Positions 1-31,698 of a stretch of 64,000 nucleotides of DNA are shown here, piece after piece. Both the position numbers and the translations under genes were made by a program. This DNA is from Babylonia areolata. Taxonomy: Eukaryota; Mollusca; Gastropoda; Neogastropoda; Buccinidae. Below the pieces are notes generated by a model. It had not been told where the DNA came from and did not search any database. It saw only the letters and a program-made list of their open reading frames with translations. The DNA lies in contig NC_134879.1 of the NCBI RefSeq assembly GCF_041734735.1, positions 7,871,310 through 7,935,309 on the forward strand, in the 5' to 3' direction. The number at the start of each line of letters is the position of its first letter. The stretch's first letter is position 1.

Positions 1-445
1 TACAATATCTGTTGTTACTGATATTTTTGGAAAGCCAGTCATCTACAGGATTAACTAATGCTGTGTGGTATGAATGTTTTTGTCTGAAGTCAGACTGGGC
101 TGGATGTTAAATTTCATTAACACTTTCAGTGCCAAGCTTATTTCATGCTCAGAGACTATTTGCCATGGGATTTTTGGTGATGGAGAGTAATTCTTTTTAT
201 ATTCTAGCATGCAAACTATTAAAAAGTATCAAAACCTATGCTTTCCTGAAAGAACAATGAACAATCAAATTATGACAATTTCACACATTTAATGATTTTG
301 CGACGCAGACAGTGATAGCTGTCCTGGGGCAATTTCTTGCACACTGGAAGGGGAGGGAAATTTTTGTTGGGCACTCAAGTGGTTAACTTTTTTTGTTTTT
401 TGTTTTTTAAGTGTTTCTCTATTGGCTTTGAAAGTAATGGAAATT
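1..445. other. No gene seen
   Basis: AT-rich sequence left of the first LINE. I see no exon-like reading frame, RNA gene or clear repeat here. Confidence 0.5.
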
Positions 446-458
446 GAACTGCAGTTTG

Positions 459-652
459 CTAAGACCAACCTTGACAGCCTGACTAAGACACAGAATGCTG
501 GCCCCAGACTCATCACAGGCGGCATGGAAACAACTCCAGTGTCAGCAATGGAGAAAACAGCAGGCCTCCTTTCACTAGGAGAAAGGAGACGAGAAAAACT
601 CCTGAGGCAAAATGAAGAACTTGAGAGACTCCCTTCACACCCCCTTCTCCCG
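459..652 (+). mobile_element. I-type LINE fragment, upstream piece
   Basis: This is the left piece of a 5'-truncated LINE whose right piece lies at 3167-4243. It encodes a charged linker (ALKVMEIELQ is flank; AKTNLDSLTKTQNAGPRL onward belongs to the element) that continues in sense into the right piece (KLKAPTKKRLKRQSPNH). The two pieces were parted by the antisense LINE at 660-3159. The 13-bp sequence GAACTGCAGTTTG lies just before it (446-458) and just after the right piece (4244-4256), which marks the original insertion. Family assignment rests on the RNase H domain of the right piece. Confidence 0.75.
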
Positions 653-659
653 AAACTGA

Positions 660-3159
660 TAGTGTCTCCCATCGGACCAACGGATGAGTAGGCAGGCAGG
701 CTTATCTGTCGGAGTGTGTCCTCATGTGGAAGAAGAAGCCGATCCTGGATGCGCAGCACTTCCCACAGGTGTTGCAAGGGAAAACGTCTTCAGAAGTTGA
801 GCCCTGCTTCCTTCAATCACGCTTCTCCTTAATGGCCAGCGTTCTCTTGTTTTCAAACATCTTTATGCCACTAGAGCACAGCATCCTCCAGCGAGAGCGG
901 TCAAGGGCATCAGTTTCCCAGGACGCAATGTCTATGTCACAGGCTTTGAGGTTTGTCTTCAAGGTGTCCTTGAAGCGCTTGCAGGGTCTTCCAAGTTCGT
1001 GGTGGCCTTCCTTCTGCTGGCCATACAAAAGCATCTTCGGGATCCTGCTGTCTGTCATGCAGACAATGTGTCCTGTCCAGCGTAGCTGGCACTGGATCAG
1101 CAGGCTTTCAATGCTGGACAGGCCACTCCTCTCTAGGACCCGGAGGTTGGAGACCCTGTCTTGCCACTGTATGCCGTGTATCTTTTGTAGGCATCTCTGG
1201 TGAAACTGTTCAAGTTGTTGAATGTGATGGCGATACATCATCCATGTTTGACAGCAACAACAAGGTGGTCAGCACAACAGCTCTGTAGGTTTCAATTTTG
1301 GTGCTGAGCCTGATGCCTTTGTTGTTCCACAGCCTGTTGTGGAGTCTGCCAAAGGCGGAGCTGGCCTTGGCGATGCGCAGCGTCACTTCTGCATCAAGGG
1401 CTCCGTTGTTGCATAGGGTGCTGCCCAGGTAGCAAAACTTGTCGACTGACTTGATCTCTGTGTCATCGATCTCGATTGTAGGTGGGGGGGAGGCACTGGT
1501 GTTCTGTGAGCTAGCTGGTTGATACATGGACTTGGTCTTGATGAGGCTGATGTTGAGTCCAAAGTGCCTGCAGGAGATTGAGAACCTGTCCATAATAAAC
1601 TACATGTCCTCATGGGTGTGTGCAGCAAGCGTGCAGTCATCAGCGAAGAGAAACTCTCTCATCAGAGCCTCAAACACCCTGGACCTGGCGTGGAGTCACT
1701 GCAAGTTGAAAAGTTTGCCATCTGTGCGAAACTGAATGTAGATGCCCCAGTCACAGTCTTGGAAGGCGTCAATCAGCACGGCAGAGAAGAGAATGGAGAA
1801 CAGTGTGGGTGCCAGGACGCAGCCCTGCTTCACTCCATTTACCACTAGAAAGGGATCCGACATGTCAGTATTTTCCTGTACTCTCGCCTGCATGCCATCG
1901 TGGAATGACGCAATCAGCTGAATCAGGCTGTCTGGGCAGCCGAACTTTAGGAGGATCTTCCACAGACCATGGTGGTTCACTGTGTCGAAGGCCTTAGTCA
2001 GGTCTGCAAAGACCATGTGGAGCTCCTTGTTGTGCTCACAGCACTTCTCTTGAATCTGGCATATGGCAAACACCATGTCACATGTTTCCCTGCCTGAGCA
2101 GAAGCCGCACTGTGCTTCAGGGATGACTGTGTTGGAGACATGGTCAACCAGTCCGTTCAGTATGATGCGGGTGAAGATCTTGCCAGCGATGCAGAGGAGA
2201 GATTCCACAGTGGTTATCGCAGGATGTTTTGTCTCCCTTCCGTTTGTAAATGTGAACAATTGAAGCATCCTTGAAATCCCGATAGACTGGAACAGGGCGG
2301 TTAGCTTGTCTGTCAGCACCTTGTTTCCATACTTGTATATGTCAGCCTGGATTCCATCTGCTCCTGGTGCTTTTCCAGACGTTGTCAGCTTCAGGGCCTT
2401 CCAGGTCTCGGCCTTGGTGGGAGGGGCAGCTAGCGAGTCATTGACTGGTAGCTGTGGGAGGGCTGCAGTCACCTTGTCAGATGCGGACGAGTCCCTGTTG
2501 AGGAGGGTGTTGAAGTGCTCTGCCCAGCCGGCAAGGATGTCTTTCTTGTCTGTCAGGAGGGTGGTCTGGTCCAAGGCTCGGACAGGGGTTGATCCTGTGA
2601 CTCTCGGCCCACACACAACTTGGAGACCATCATGGAAGGTCTTCATGACGTGAGCATCAGCAGCAGACTGAAGCTCTTCGGACTTCCTCTCCCACCAGGT
2701 GTTCTTCATCTCACGCAGCCTCTTCTGTACGAGTTGCTTGGTTTGCAAGTACTGGTTATTCTTCCACTGGCAGTCTTTATCGGAAATGTGATCCTGATGC
2801 CTTATGCTGTGTGTTCAGGAGCCTGGAGATTCCAGAGTTGTTCTCGTCAAACCAGTCTTTGTGGCTCCTCTGTACAAAGCCGAGTGTGTCAGCTGCTGCT
2901 GTATACACAGCATCTCTAAAGGTGCTCCATACCTCTTCTACATCAGTCAATGCAGGAATTTCTTGGAAAGCTGCTTGGATTTGCTGCTGCAGCATGTCCT
3001 AGGTGACAGGGAGGCGGTAGATGTTCAGCTTCCTAGGGGGTTTCTGCCTGGCTGGTTGCAGCTTGCGTGCAAGTCGGATGTTCATCTTGCTGCGTACCAG
3101 GCGATGCTCCTCTAATGCTGTGTGTAATGGAAACATCACCTCTGTCCCTCTGCCGGACC
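660..3159 (-). mobile_element. RTE-like LINE, 5'-truncated, inserted in the I-type LINE
   Basis: An endonuclease/reverse-transcriptase LINE read on the minus strand. From right to left it holds the end of the endonuclease, a linker ([18 protein letters not shown]), the RT domain ([71 protein letters not shown]) and the post-RT domain (LEQFHQRCLQKIHGIQWQD, LRWTGHIVCMTDSRIPK). Several frame breaks and lost blocks make it non-functional. It stops abruptly at 3159 in the endonuclease and is flanked by AAACTGA at 653-659 and 3160-3166, its likely 7-bp TSD. It is a close relative of the full-length copy at 14092-17952. The RTE-like label is my inference from the protein; the clade is not proven. 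Confidence 0.88.
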
Positions 3160-3166
3160 AAACTGA

Positions 3167-4243
3167 AAGCCCCCACAAAGAAGCGACTGAAGCGACAGAG
3201 CCCAAACCACGTCAAGGCTCTCGAGAGGAAACACCACCATCCTCTGTCGGCAACCAACCAGCCAACTGAATCCCTCCAAGACTATGAGGACTGGCAGGCA
3301 GACACACCAGCCATCATGCTCAACATCCCAGGTGTTGAGGGCAAGGAGTGCCACATAGCAGCTGAACTAAAGTCGCTGACTCTGGATGCACTAAGCACCA
3401 AATACCCTCCCAATACCTGGGCAAGAGCATACATAGATGGGTCTGCTGAAGAGGCAGTGAAGAATGGAGGAAGTGTGGTGTATAATAGATTCCCTGACGG
3501 CAAAACCATCAATAAGTCAGTGGCTATAGGCACCCTGTCACCAACTTCCGTGCTGAGGCCTGTGCTCTGCTACTCACAGCCCAGACTTTCAGCCAGGAAG
3601 ACACACTACCCACCAACACAGTGTTCCTGACTGACTGCAAGTCTATCCTGCAGAGTCTCCAGGTGCCAGGATGAGAGCAGATCTTAAGAGACATCAGGCA
3701 AGAACAGGATCTCCTCAAACATAGAACTGCTGTGGTGCTGCAGTGGATCCTCTCCCACTGTGGCATAGGGGGCAATGAAGAGGCGGACCGCCTATCCAAG
3801 ACAGGCAGCAAATTAGAGCAGCCAGCCCACCCAGTGTCCTGCAGCGAGGCAAAGATGATACTGAGAGACAGCTTCAGGAAAGCATGGCGCCAATGTCTGG
3901 ACATCAGGCTGGAAGACGAAAAAGACGGCACCCATAGGCTGGACAGAGCAGCACAGGTCACAATCTTCAGACTGCAAACAGGACACTGTCAGCTCCTCTC
4001 CCATCTCTACCATCTGAAGATATCACATACTACCAGTGCCCTTGTGGCACAGGCCCACAAACCCCCTCCCATATCCTGCAGCACTGCCCCACCTTCGACG
4101 CCCGGAGACGCCAGGCATGCCCCACCCCGGTGGAACTTCAGGAGAAACTGTGGGGACCAGCGGGGTCACTGCGGCAGACTGCAGACTGCAATCCTGACTG
4201 GACTGAAAGTCTAGGGTGGCTAGGGAATGCGGAAGAAGAAGAA
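3167..4243 (+). mobile_element. I-type LINE fragment with RNase H and 3' end
   Basis: The right piece of the split LINE. It encodes the domain before RNase H (DYEDWQADTPAIMLNIPGVE), an RNase H start (WARAYIDGSAEEAVKNGGS), an RNase H end (VVLQWILSHCGIGGNEEADR) and a C-terminal zinc-binding stretch seen across frames (CPCGTGPQTPSHILQHCPTF). The frame breaks several times. It ends in a GAA/AAG microsatellite (4231-4246), as does the related element at 50259-54660. RNase H downstream of RT in an APE-type LINE points to the I group; the exact clade is inferred. Confidence 0.85.
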
Positions 4244-4256
4244 GAACTGCAGTTTG

Positions 4257-4855
4257 AAGGATCTGAGTTATTCCGTGATTTGTAAACAGTAATAACTTTG
4301 CTCATTAAAATGCTCTCAGAAAGTACAGTAGTTTTTTGTCAATACATATACTAAAATGTATGTTAATGTTTTTGTAATAATCAGAGCAGCTAGTATAAAA
4401 GTTCTGCAGTCAATTCCATCCAATCTGTTAGTTTGTGTTTGTTTTTAAATGGATAAGGTAACTAGTTAAAGACTTCAAATACTGTTGTGGATGGGATATG
4501 TAGTTTAGTTGAGGTGTTTTCATCATGACAATAAAAAAAAACTAACTTTTCAAGATCATTCAACTTATTTTGATCAGTGGTAATAACAGTTTGGGCTATT
4601 GTGGAAAGTGTTTGATCATGGTTGCTCTTGATGAAGTGTGTTGTTTGTGGGTTGATTTATAGCTTGCCATACTGATTTTGGGTTCTCTTTTGAGGATATT
4701 AAGCCTCGGTAATATTTCTTTTTTCTTTGCATTTTTTTTTCTTGCAAGAGATATGGATAGACAGACAGAGACAGAGGGAGACTGGACACTGAACTCACAA
4801 CTAAAAAAGATGTATAACAACTGACCAGGAAACGTACAAATGGCTGGTAAAAATG

Positions 4856-4909
<54 letters not shown>

Positions 4910-5219
4910 ATCAAGCTGTGTAAGCTCTGTTGCCTTTATGTGGGTGTGTGCGTTTGCGTGTGTGTGTGTGTGTGCATGCACATGTGTGTAAGCAAGTGTA
5001 CATGCATGTGCATGTGCAATGAATATATTTGGAATTTTTGGATTTCTTCACACACAAACACACACACACATACACATGCACAAAGTTCAAACACACGTTG
5101 AGAAAAAGGGAAAAATCTAAGCAAAACATTCAGTGACACTTGTATTTCATTTTCTAAAAATAGTGTCAGTAATCAGCATGAAAGCAAACAAGAGTACTAG
5201 GTCTACACAGGGTGGAACA
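4257..5219. other. 3' flank of MRPS10 with simple repeats
   Basis: No coding exon is visible. The part nearest 5219 should hold the MRPS10 3' UTR (minus strand), but I found no clear AATAAA on that strand. A (GA)n tract and short (TG)n/(CA)n tracts fill 4858-5080. Confidence 0.5.
4858..4909. repeat. (GA)n microsatellite
   Basis: About 25 GA units with one AAA interruption. Confidence 0.95.
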
Positions 5220-25349
<20,130 letters not shown>

Positions 25350-25553
25350 TTTGAAACGATTTACCGGAGTTCAACGAACAAAGAACCAACACATCGAATA
25401 ACACACATCGCATTAAATTTCTCGTTTTTCACAGATACAAACATACAGTCTTGACCTTTTATTTACAAACCCCACCAGAGTAAGCATTACCATTTGCTAC
25501 CCCACAGATTATTGAACTGATAAACACAGGAATACCGTCGCACAAATAACCAT

Positions 25554-27250
25554 GCCAGAACGTGCCACAAAGCGAAAAGATCAGGTAGAGAGGAAAAGGT
25601 CGCAGCCAACGCAAAGAATAACAGCAAAGTCTTTTGGTCATATGTCAAGTCGAAAACCAAATGCAGGTCAGGCATTGCAGATTTGAAAAAAGCTGATGGA
25701 AAAAAAACGACAACAGACAAAGAAAAGGCAGACGTTCTAAACGAATTTTTTCAAAGAGTCTTTACACAGGAAGAAGAGGAGAACCTACCACCACCACCCG
25801 AGTACAACATCCAGGAAATACTGCAAGAGGTAAACATCACTGAAGCAGATGTGAAAAAGCAACTTCAAAATCTGAAAACAAACAAGGCACCTGGACCCGA
25901 TGGAATCCACCCTATGGTGTTGGCGAAGGCAGCAGGGTCTCTAGCACGTCCAATAGCACATCTATTCCGCCTCACTCTGGAACGTGGGGAAATTCCTAAT
26001 GATTGGAAAGAAGCCACAGTCACTCCTATCTACAAGAGGAAAGGAAGCCGACAGCAGCCAGAAAACTACCGACCTGTCAGCCTGACCTGTATCCTGTGCA
26101 AGGTAATGGAAACGCTCATGAGGACACAAATAATGAATCATGGCCTACAGCGCAATGAACTACTATGTGAAGAGCAACATGGATTCGTTCAGGGGAAATC
26201 TTGCGTGACCAATTTACTGGAAACTCTCGATGACTGGACCAGGCTGATAGACTCCGGCAGGAGCATCAGTGACGTCGTGTATATGGACTTCCAAAAAGCC
26301 TTTGACACTGTACCGCACCGTCGTCTGCTGAAGAAAGTCGAAGCCCACGGATTAAAAGGCCCAATACTCAACTGGGTATCAGCCTTCCTTGGAGACCGAA
26401 AACAAAGAGTCAGAATCAATGGAACCTTATCAGACGAAGTAGCTGTCACAAGCGGTATCCCTCAAGGCAGTGTACTAGGACCAATCCTGTTTGTCATCTA
26501 TGTCAACGATCTACCGAAACATGTACAAAACACCGTCAAACTGTTTGCAGATGACACAAAAATCTATGCCGCTAGCGACAACCAGGAATCGACCGCATCG
26601 CTCCAGCAAGACCTAGACAGCCTTTAGAGTTGGTCAAACGATTGGCTTCAGTCTGAGATTCCACCCACAGAAATGCAAAGTGATGAAAATTGGCACACGA
26701 AAATCAATAGCATCGTACCATATGAAGCATGTAGATGCTGAAACCGGAACCATCAGTGAAATACCCTTGGCAGAAAGTGAGGTGGAAGCGGACCTCGGTG
26801 TTCAAGTTGATAACGACCTCAAATTTAAGCAGCACGTGGACAGTGTCACAGCAAGAGCGAACAGTGTAATTGGCATAGTCATCCGCAGAACCTTCGAGTT
26901 CTTAGACTGCAAGCTCTTCATCCAGCTGTACAAAACAATAGCGAGGCCTATCCTCGAGTACGCACGGCAAACTGTGTGGCAACCTAGACACAAGACATTA
27001 TGTAAGCAGCTAGAGGACGTGCAGCGCCGAGCCACAAAGCTGATCTCCTCGATCAGTGAGCTACCTTACGCGGAAAGACTGACTAGAACGACTCGACCTG
27101 CCTAGCCTGGAACACAGACGACTCAGAGGGGATATGATAGACACATTCAAGTATGTCCACGGACTCCACAGAACCGAAAAATCAAAACTTGAAACTGCAG
27201 AAGATTCAGGCACAAGAGGAATATTCATAAGCAGAAACCCAAGGCACAAC
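25554..27250 (+). mobile_element. CR1/jockey-like LINE fragment with RT
   Basis: An open stretch from at least 25554 to a TAG at 26625 encodes the linker (NSKVFWSYVKSKTKCRSGIA) and most of RT: KTNKAPGPDGIHPMVL, ENYRPVSLTCILCKVMETLM, VVYMDFQKAFDTVPHRRLL, SGIPQGSVLGPILFVIYVND and KLFADDTKIYAA with an intact catalytic ADD. After the stop a frameshift continues into the post-RT region (LGVQVDNDLKFKQHVDSV, PILEYARQTVWQP, LPSLEHRRLRGDMIDTFKYV). The endonuclease and 3' end are missing. It starts about 205 bp upstream of the MRPS10 start codon, on the opposite strand. Confidence 0.9.
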
Positions 27251-27339
27251 TCTCGACTAGTTGTACTGATATACACTAGCTTCAGTTACTCAGTGAAGCC
27301 GGGATACATGCTGGCTTCAGTTAAACAAGAAAACAGACA

Positions 27340-27501
27340 CACCGTGGGAGACAGAGCCACACTGCACAGAGACATAAACAGACAAACAGGCGGCAGACAG
27401 ACAGACACAGACGGCAAACACACATACACCGTGACACTGCTGACACCGCAGAGACACACACGCACACACTCAGTGACACAAATTGCCGGCCGGACAATGG
27501 G

Positions 27502-27532
<31 letters not shown>

Positions 27533-27600
27533 CACTGGCACACACACACACACACTGACACACACGCACACAGAGGCCGGTACCGTGAGACAGACATCTA
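27340..27600. repeat. CA/CAGA-rich low-complexity tract
   Basis: Degenerate CACACA and CAGACA words; open frames on both strands are by-products. Confidence 0.9.
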
Positions 27601-27694
27601 AACAGAGCATACATGCAGACGTCTATAATGTCACTCAAAGGGAAAAGACGTTAAATTAAAGAAACGGAACAGGCAAAGAGAGATATTGCGGCAT

Positions 27695-27777
27695 ATATTG
27701 TCGCCGGCGACAATATGTGCAAACTCTCACTGTATATATTGTCGCTCTCCTGCACATAATGTCGTCGGCGACAATAT
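27695..27777. repeat. Two ATATTGTCG palindromes upstream of MED6
   Basis: 27695-27716 is a perfect 22-bp palindrome whose half is ATATTGTCGCC. 27756-27777 is an imperfect second one (ATAATGTCGTC / GGCGACAATAT). Between them is a lone half, ATATTGTCGC (about 27735). They lie 660-740 bp before the MED6 ATG. Confidence 0.9.
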
Positions 27778-28007
27778 CATTGTTATATGCAAGGAGGGTG
27801 TTAACCGCTGTCACCTCGATCCCCAGTTAACTGCTGAATTGTTGCTATTCAGCATGTCAGAAACCGTCAAAATTTCGTCGGTTGACGACTTATTAGTGGA
27901 CTGGCGATATTTCAGCTGATTTGGCGACACTTTGTTTTGATTTGTGGGGCGCGTCGGACCCTCGCGTGGAGGGATGCCTTAAATTGTTAAAACCCACTTC
28001 TTCCCAA

Positions 28008-28151
28008 GAAAGCCTCCCTCCTCTGCCTCTTCCTTGTCTTCAGTTTCTTTAGTTTCAGAGTTATGCATGCGTGTGAATGACTGGTGTGAAAGCGCTTTTA
28101 TTTGTCTCTGCACAGGATTAAGCGCTATATAAATGCAACCATTATTATAAT
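28008..28151 (+). repeat. Dispersed repeat (CGCTATATAAAT family), copy 1
   Basis: Shares CCTCTTCCTTGTCTTCAGTT, GTTATGCATGCGTGTGAATG, GTGAAAGCGCTT and AGCGCTATATAAAT with 46444-46590 and ends in ATT repeats. It lies some 300 bp before the MED6 start codon. Confidence 0.75.
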
Positions 28152-28435
28152 TATGTCCGTGGAGCGTCGACGCGGTGATCAAACGAAACGGTGGAGTATC
28201 GAGCTGACCCCAGTCCCCTGAACCTATCCTGCCTCCTGAGCTCATTTGTTAATAGACTACAAAGAATTTCATAGTAATTGCAACAACAACAACAACAACA
28301 GCAAAATATGATTGAAAAACATTTCTTTGTTCGCAAATTTATGTCCACGTGCTCCCCCGGAAGCAGTTTCTTCAAGCTTGAAGTCACAAAGAGCACCCAA
28401 CCATCATTCCACCTTTGATTGACGGCGACCACGCA

Positions 28436-28448
28436 ATGGATAAACCGG
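28436..28448 (+). CDS. MED6: MED6 exon 1 (coding part)
   Basis: Only 13 coding bases: ATG GAT AAA CCG G, then donor GTAAGT. The phase and the short N terminus fit MED6. Transcript start not visible from sequence; no TATA box seen. Confidence 0.85.
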
Positions 28449-29949
28449 GTAAGTTTCAAGAATTTACTGTTATTTTAAAAGCATGACAGCATGTAATAAA
28501 CTATGGCCACCCCACACCTCCCTCTCTGTCAGCAGGAGACATTTATTAAAAATAGTTATCATGCAGTCTTTTCCAAAATCCTTCTCTTGCTCCACGTAAA
28601 CCTGTTTTTCTGCGGTGATTGTTACGACTTGTTTACTTTTTTGACTCACTTGTGTAAACAAAGTGAGTCTATGTTTTAACTCTCTCCATACGAACGGCGA
28701 AAGAGACGACGTTAACAGCGTTTCACCCCAGTTACCATCATCAAATTATTGCAAGCGGAAGGCTCTTATACTGAAGAGGTGAATGTTTACAAAGAATACC
28801 ACAATTCTGACGACGGAAGCTAAAGGTTGGGTCATTCAGACACCCAGTGGACATCGGAAGGGTCTGTGTAGAGGAGAAGAGAGGACTGGCCGTACTGAGT
28901 GAGTTAACCCGGTGTTCGGTTGTCTGTGTGTGTGTGTGTCTGTGTCTGTGTGTCTGTGTGTCCGTGGTAAACTTTAACAGAGAATACAAAAAATATAAAT
29001 ATAACAGTAAATGCATTATACTCAATACATAAAAAACTTGGATTTAAAAAAAAAAGTGTATCACAAGTGAGTCTTGAAGGCCTTGCCTCTCTTGTCTGTC
29101 TTTCTTTTTTTTTGTGATGGTTTACTTTATAGGAGCCTTGTCGTCTACATACACAATACACAACCGGGGGTTGGGGGGTCGCTGTGTAGCTACTACACAG
29201 CGCGCATGCTGCTGCAACTGTGATGGTGGTCAAGTACCCTTGCCAGCAGCTGATTGTCATTCAGATTGTTCCAGTCTGTAGCTGTCTTAATAAAGATCGA
29301 GTTGTTAAGTTGTTCTGTTCATGTTTCTGGAACTTCTGGTGTTCTGTTATTCTTTCTGGCTGACCTCTCCACAACACCAGTACCCCAACACCTCAAACAT
29401 CATAGTACTTAAGATAAGTCCCAACACTTAAAACTGGTTACATACCAAAATGATACATGACAATACTGAATTAACAGATGTCTTAAGTCACAATACTTAA
29501 ATAGACTAGTTAAAATCAGTCACAATCTCTCCCCTGTACATCAAGGTACTACCATTTTATGGTGTTTTTTGTTGTTGTTTTCTTCCTCCTTGAATGTATA
29601 CTTAATCCACAATAAATAATGACTAGGGAGTGAGAGGCCAGAGCAAACAGGCAGACAGAAAAAAAGACACAAGAGCAAAGGAAAAAAACCTAACACTCAC
29701 TCAGCACAAAAATGTTACATGTACACAAAGTTGCCATGAATATAGAAGCAAACAAAGAATAGGGTGAGAATGGAAATGTAATCATGTGAAAAAAGGGAGA
29801 GAAAGTACACAAATGTACAACTGTTAAAAATAAAAAAAGGATACTAAATGTACCTTTGAAAATAACAATGATAATAATAATAGTAATAATGGATGCTTGT
29901 TGAGTGCTTCCTCCCTGAAAGGGAGCTCAAAGTGCTTTACAATAAACAT

Positions 29950-30008
<59 letters not shown>

Positions 30009-31626
30009 GCGCGCAATAACTTACAACCCCCCCCAAAAAAAACAACAACAACAACAACAACAACAATAAACCACTAAGTACTATGCATTTGCAAAAACGC
30101 ACCAGTTAATTTTAGATCCTGACATATCACACACTCCGAACGCAAAGTCCAGCAAGAAAATGTCTGTTGATTTGACAACAGACAGAAACAGTGACAATGT
30201 AATAGAATATTGAATATTATGCTTGCTGGATTTATATTTTAAAGAATTTTTTTTTTTAAGTTAGAGAGAGAGAGAGAAAAAAGAAAAAGAAAAAAAAGTT
30301 ATAAATACAAATTTGTCATTATATTACTAAAGCTTAATGCGGGTCCAGTGCCATCTGGTGGTGTCAAGAAGTGGATGGGAAGGATGATTAGATCATTGCA
30401 CCATGTTCTGCCAGTATTTGTTGTTTTAGAAATGAATCAAATGACTCAAAGGAAATATGTTTTTTGTTTGAGAAGTGTTAACTGTAACATTATATGCTAC
30501 CAGATGACATGTCCCTGATGATGGATTCATGAATAAACATAACAAAAATCTGTGTTAATCACTGAAAGTGATGGTTGGACTTTGATAAATTTCTTTTTAT
30601 TTTAGACATGATTTATAGTTAGCCTTCATCGTACTGAAGTTACTTTTTTTTTATTTTTTATTTTTTATTAAGTTTTAGTTATAATTACATGGGTAAAGCT
30701 GTCAAAGGAACTTTTATTCAGATGTTGATTACTTGAATGTGAAAAAAATGTGTTATTTAACAATGTTGCGAATGCTGAGGAAGTGACTTGATTTTATAAC
30801 CATTCATCTGTTTGCACAGAGAGTAACACCCTTGGGATTTCCTGGCATGACTCCCAGTGGATTCCCATCCTGAGTCAGAGCAACGTCCTGGACTACTTCT
30901 CTGAGCGAAGCAACCCTTTTTATGACCGCACATGTAACAATGAGGTCATCAAAATGCAGCGTCTCAATCCAGATCAGCTTGTGTAAGATATCTCCTGAGA
31001 CTGTCACAATAGTATACCTTATTGATAACTGTCAGATGATGTTCATACAAAAAGCCAACAAAGCAGACAATAAACACCCACACCCAAACACACCAGGGTT
31101 TGAATTTAGCGGGTGCTCGGGTGCAAATGCTACGAAAAGTGGGCTCAGGCACGCAAATTGTCTGTCAAGAGTGCCCAGTTGGCACTCAAAAATTGATAGA
31201 GGCGAAAGGAAATTAATTAAAAGACACACCAAGAAAGCAAGCTCGAACGCAGTTGATCAAAATGTAAAGTGTCATCTGCTGTAGCTCACTTCGCGGAGCA
31301 GCATCTTTGTGCGTATGCGATTGGATGTTGATGTTCATGGCGCGTCAGCGATGAACGATATTTCCCATCATCAATGTTAAAAGAAAGGCTCCCGAAACAG
31401 AGATGAAAGATCAGGATGACAAAAAGAATAAACATCAGGAGTACGAATCAAAGCGCCAGTGTGTGTACAATGAAGCCTTGCAGGAAGACTTTCCTTAGCA
31501 CACGGTTGAAATGAAGGAAGATTTAATTCATTTTATCAGGCTGGCAACCAAAACCACAATTGGGCAGTCAAATGTTTTGTCTAGAGTGCCCAACTGGCAC
31601 TCAAAAAAATAAGTTAAATTTGAACC

Positions 31627-31698
<72 letters not shown>

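Noticed and set aside
422-691. Open frame of 89 codons that looks like a host exon
   Set aside because: It starts inside the TSD flank and continues in sense into the I-type LINE across the inserted element, so it is LINE sequence.
4616-5139. Several overlapping frames rich in His/Thr or Cys/Val
   Set aside because: They are translations of (GA)n and (CA)n/(TG)n tracts. The same applies to frames at 7548-7925, 27286-27638, 31528-31886, 33622-34073, 35982-36330 and 56534-56845.
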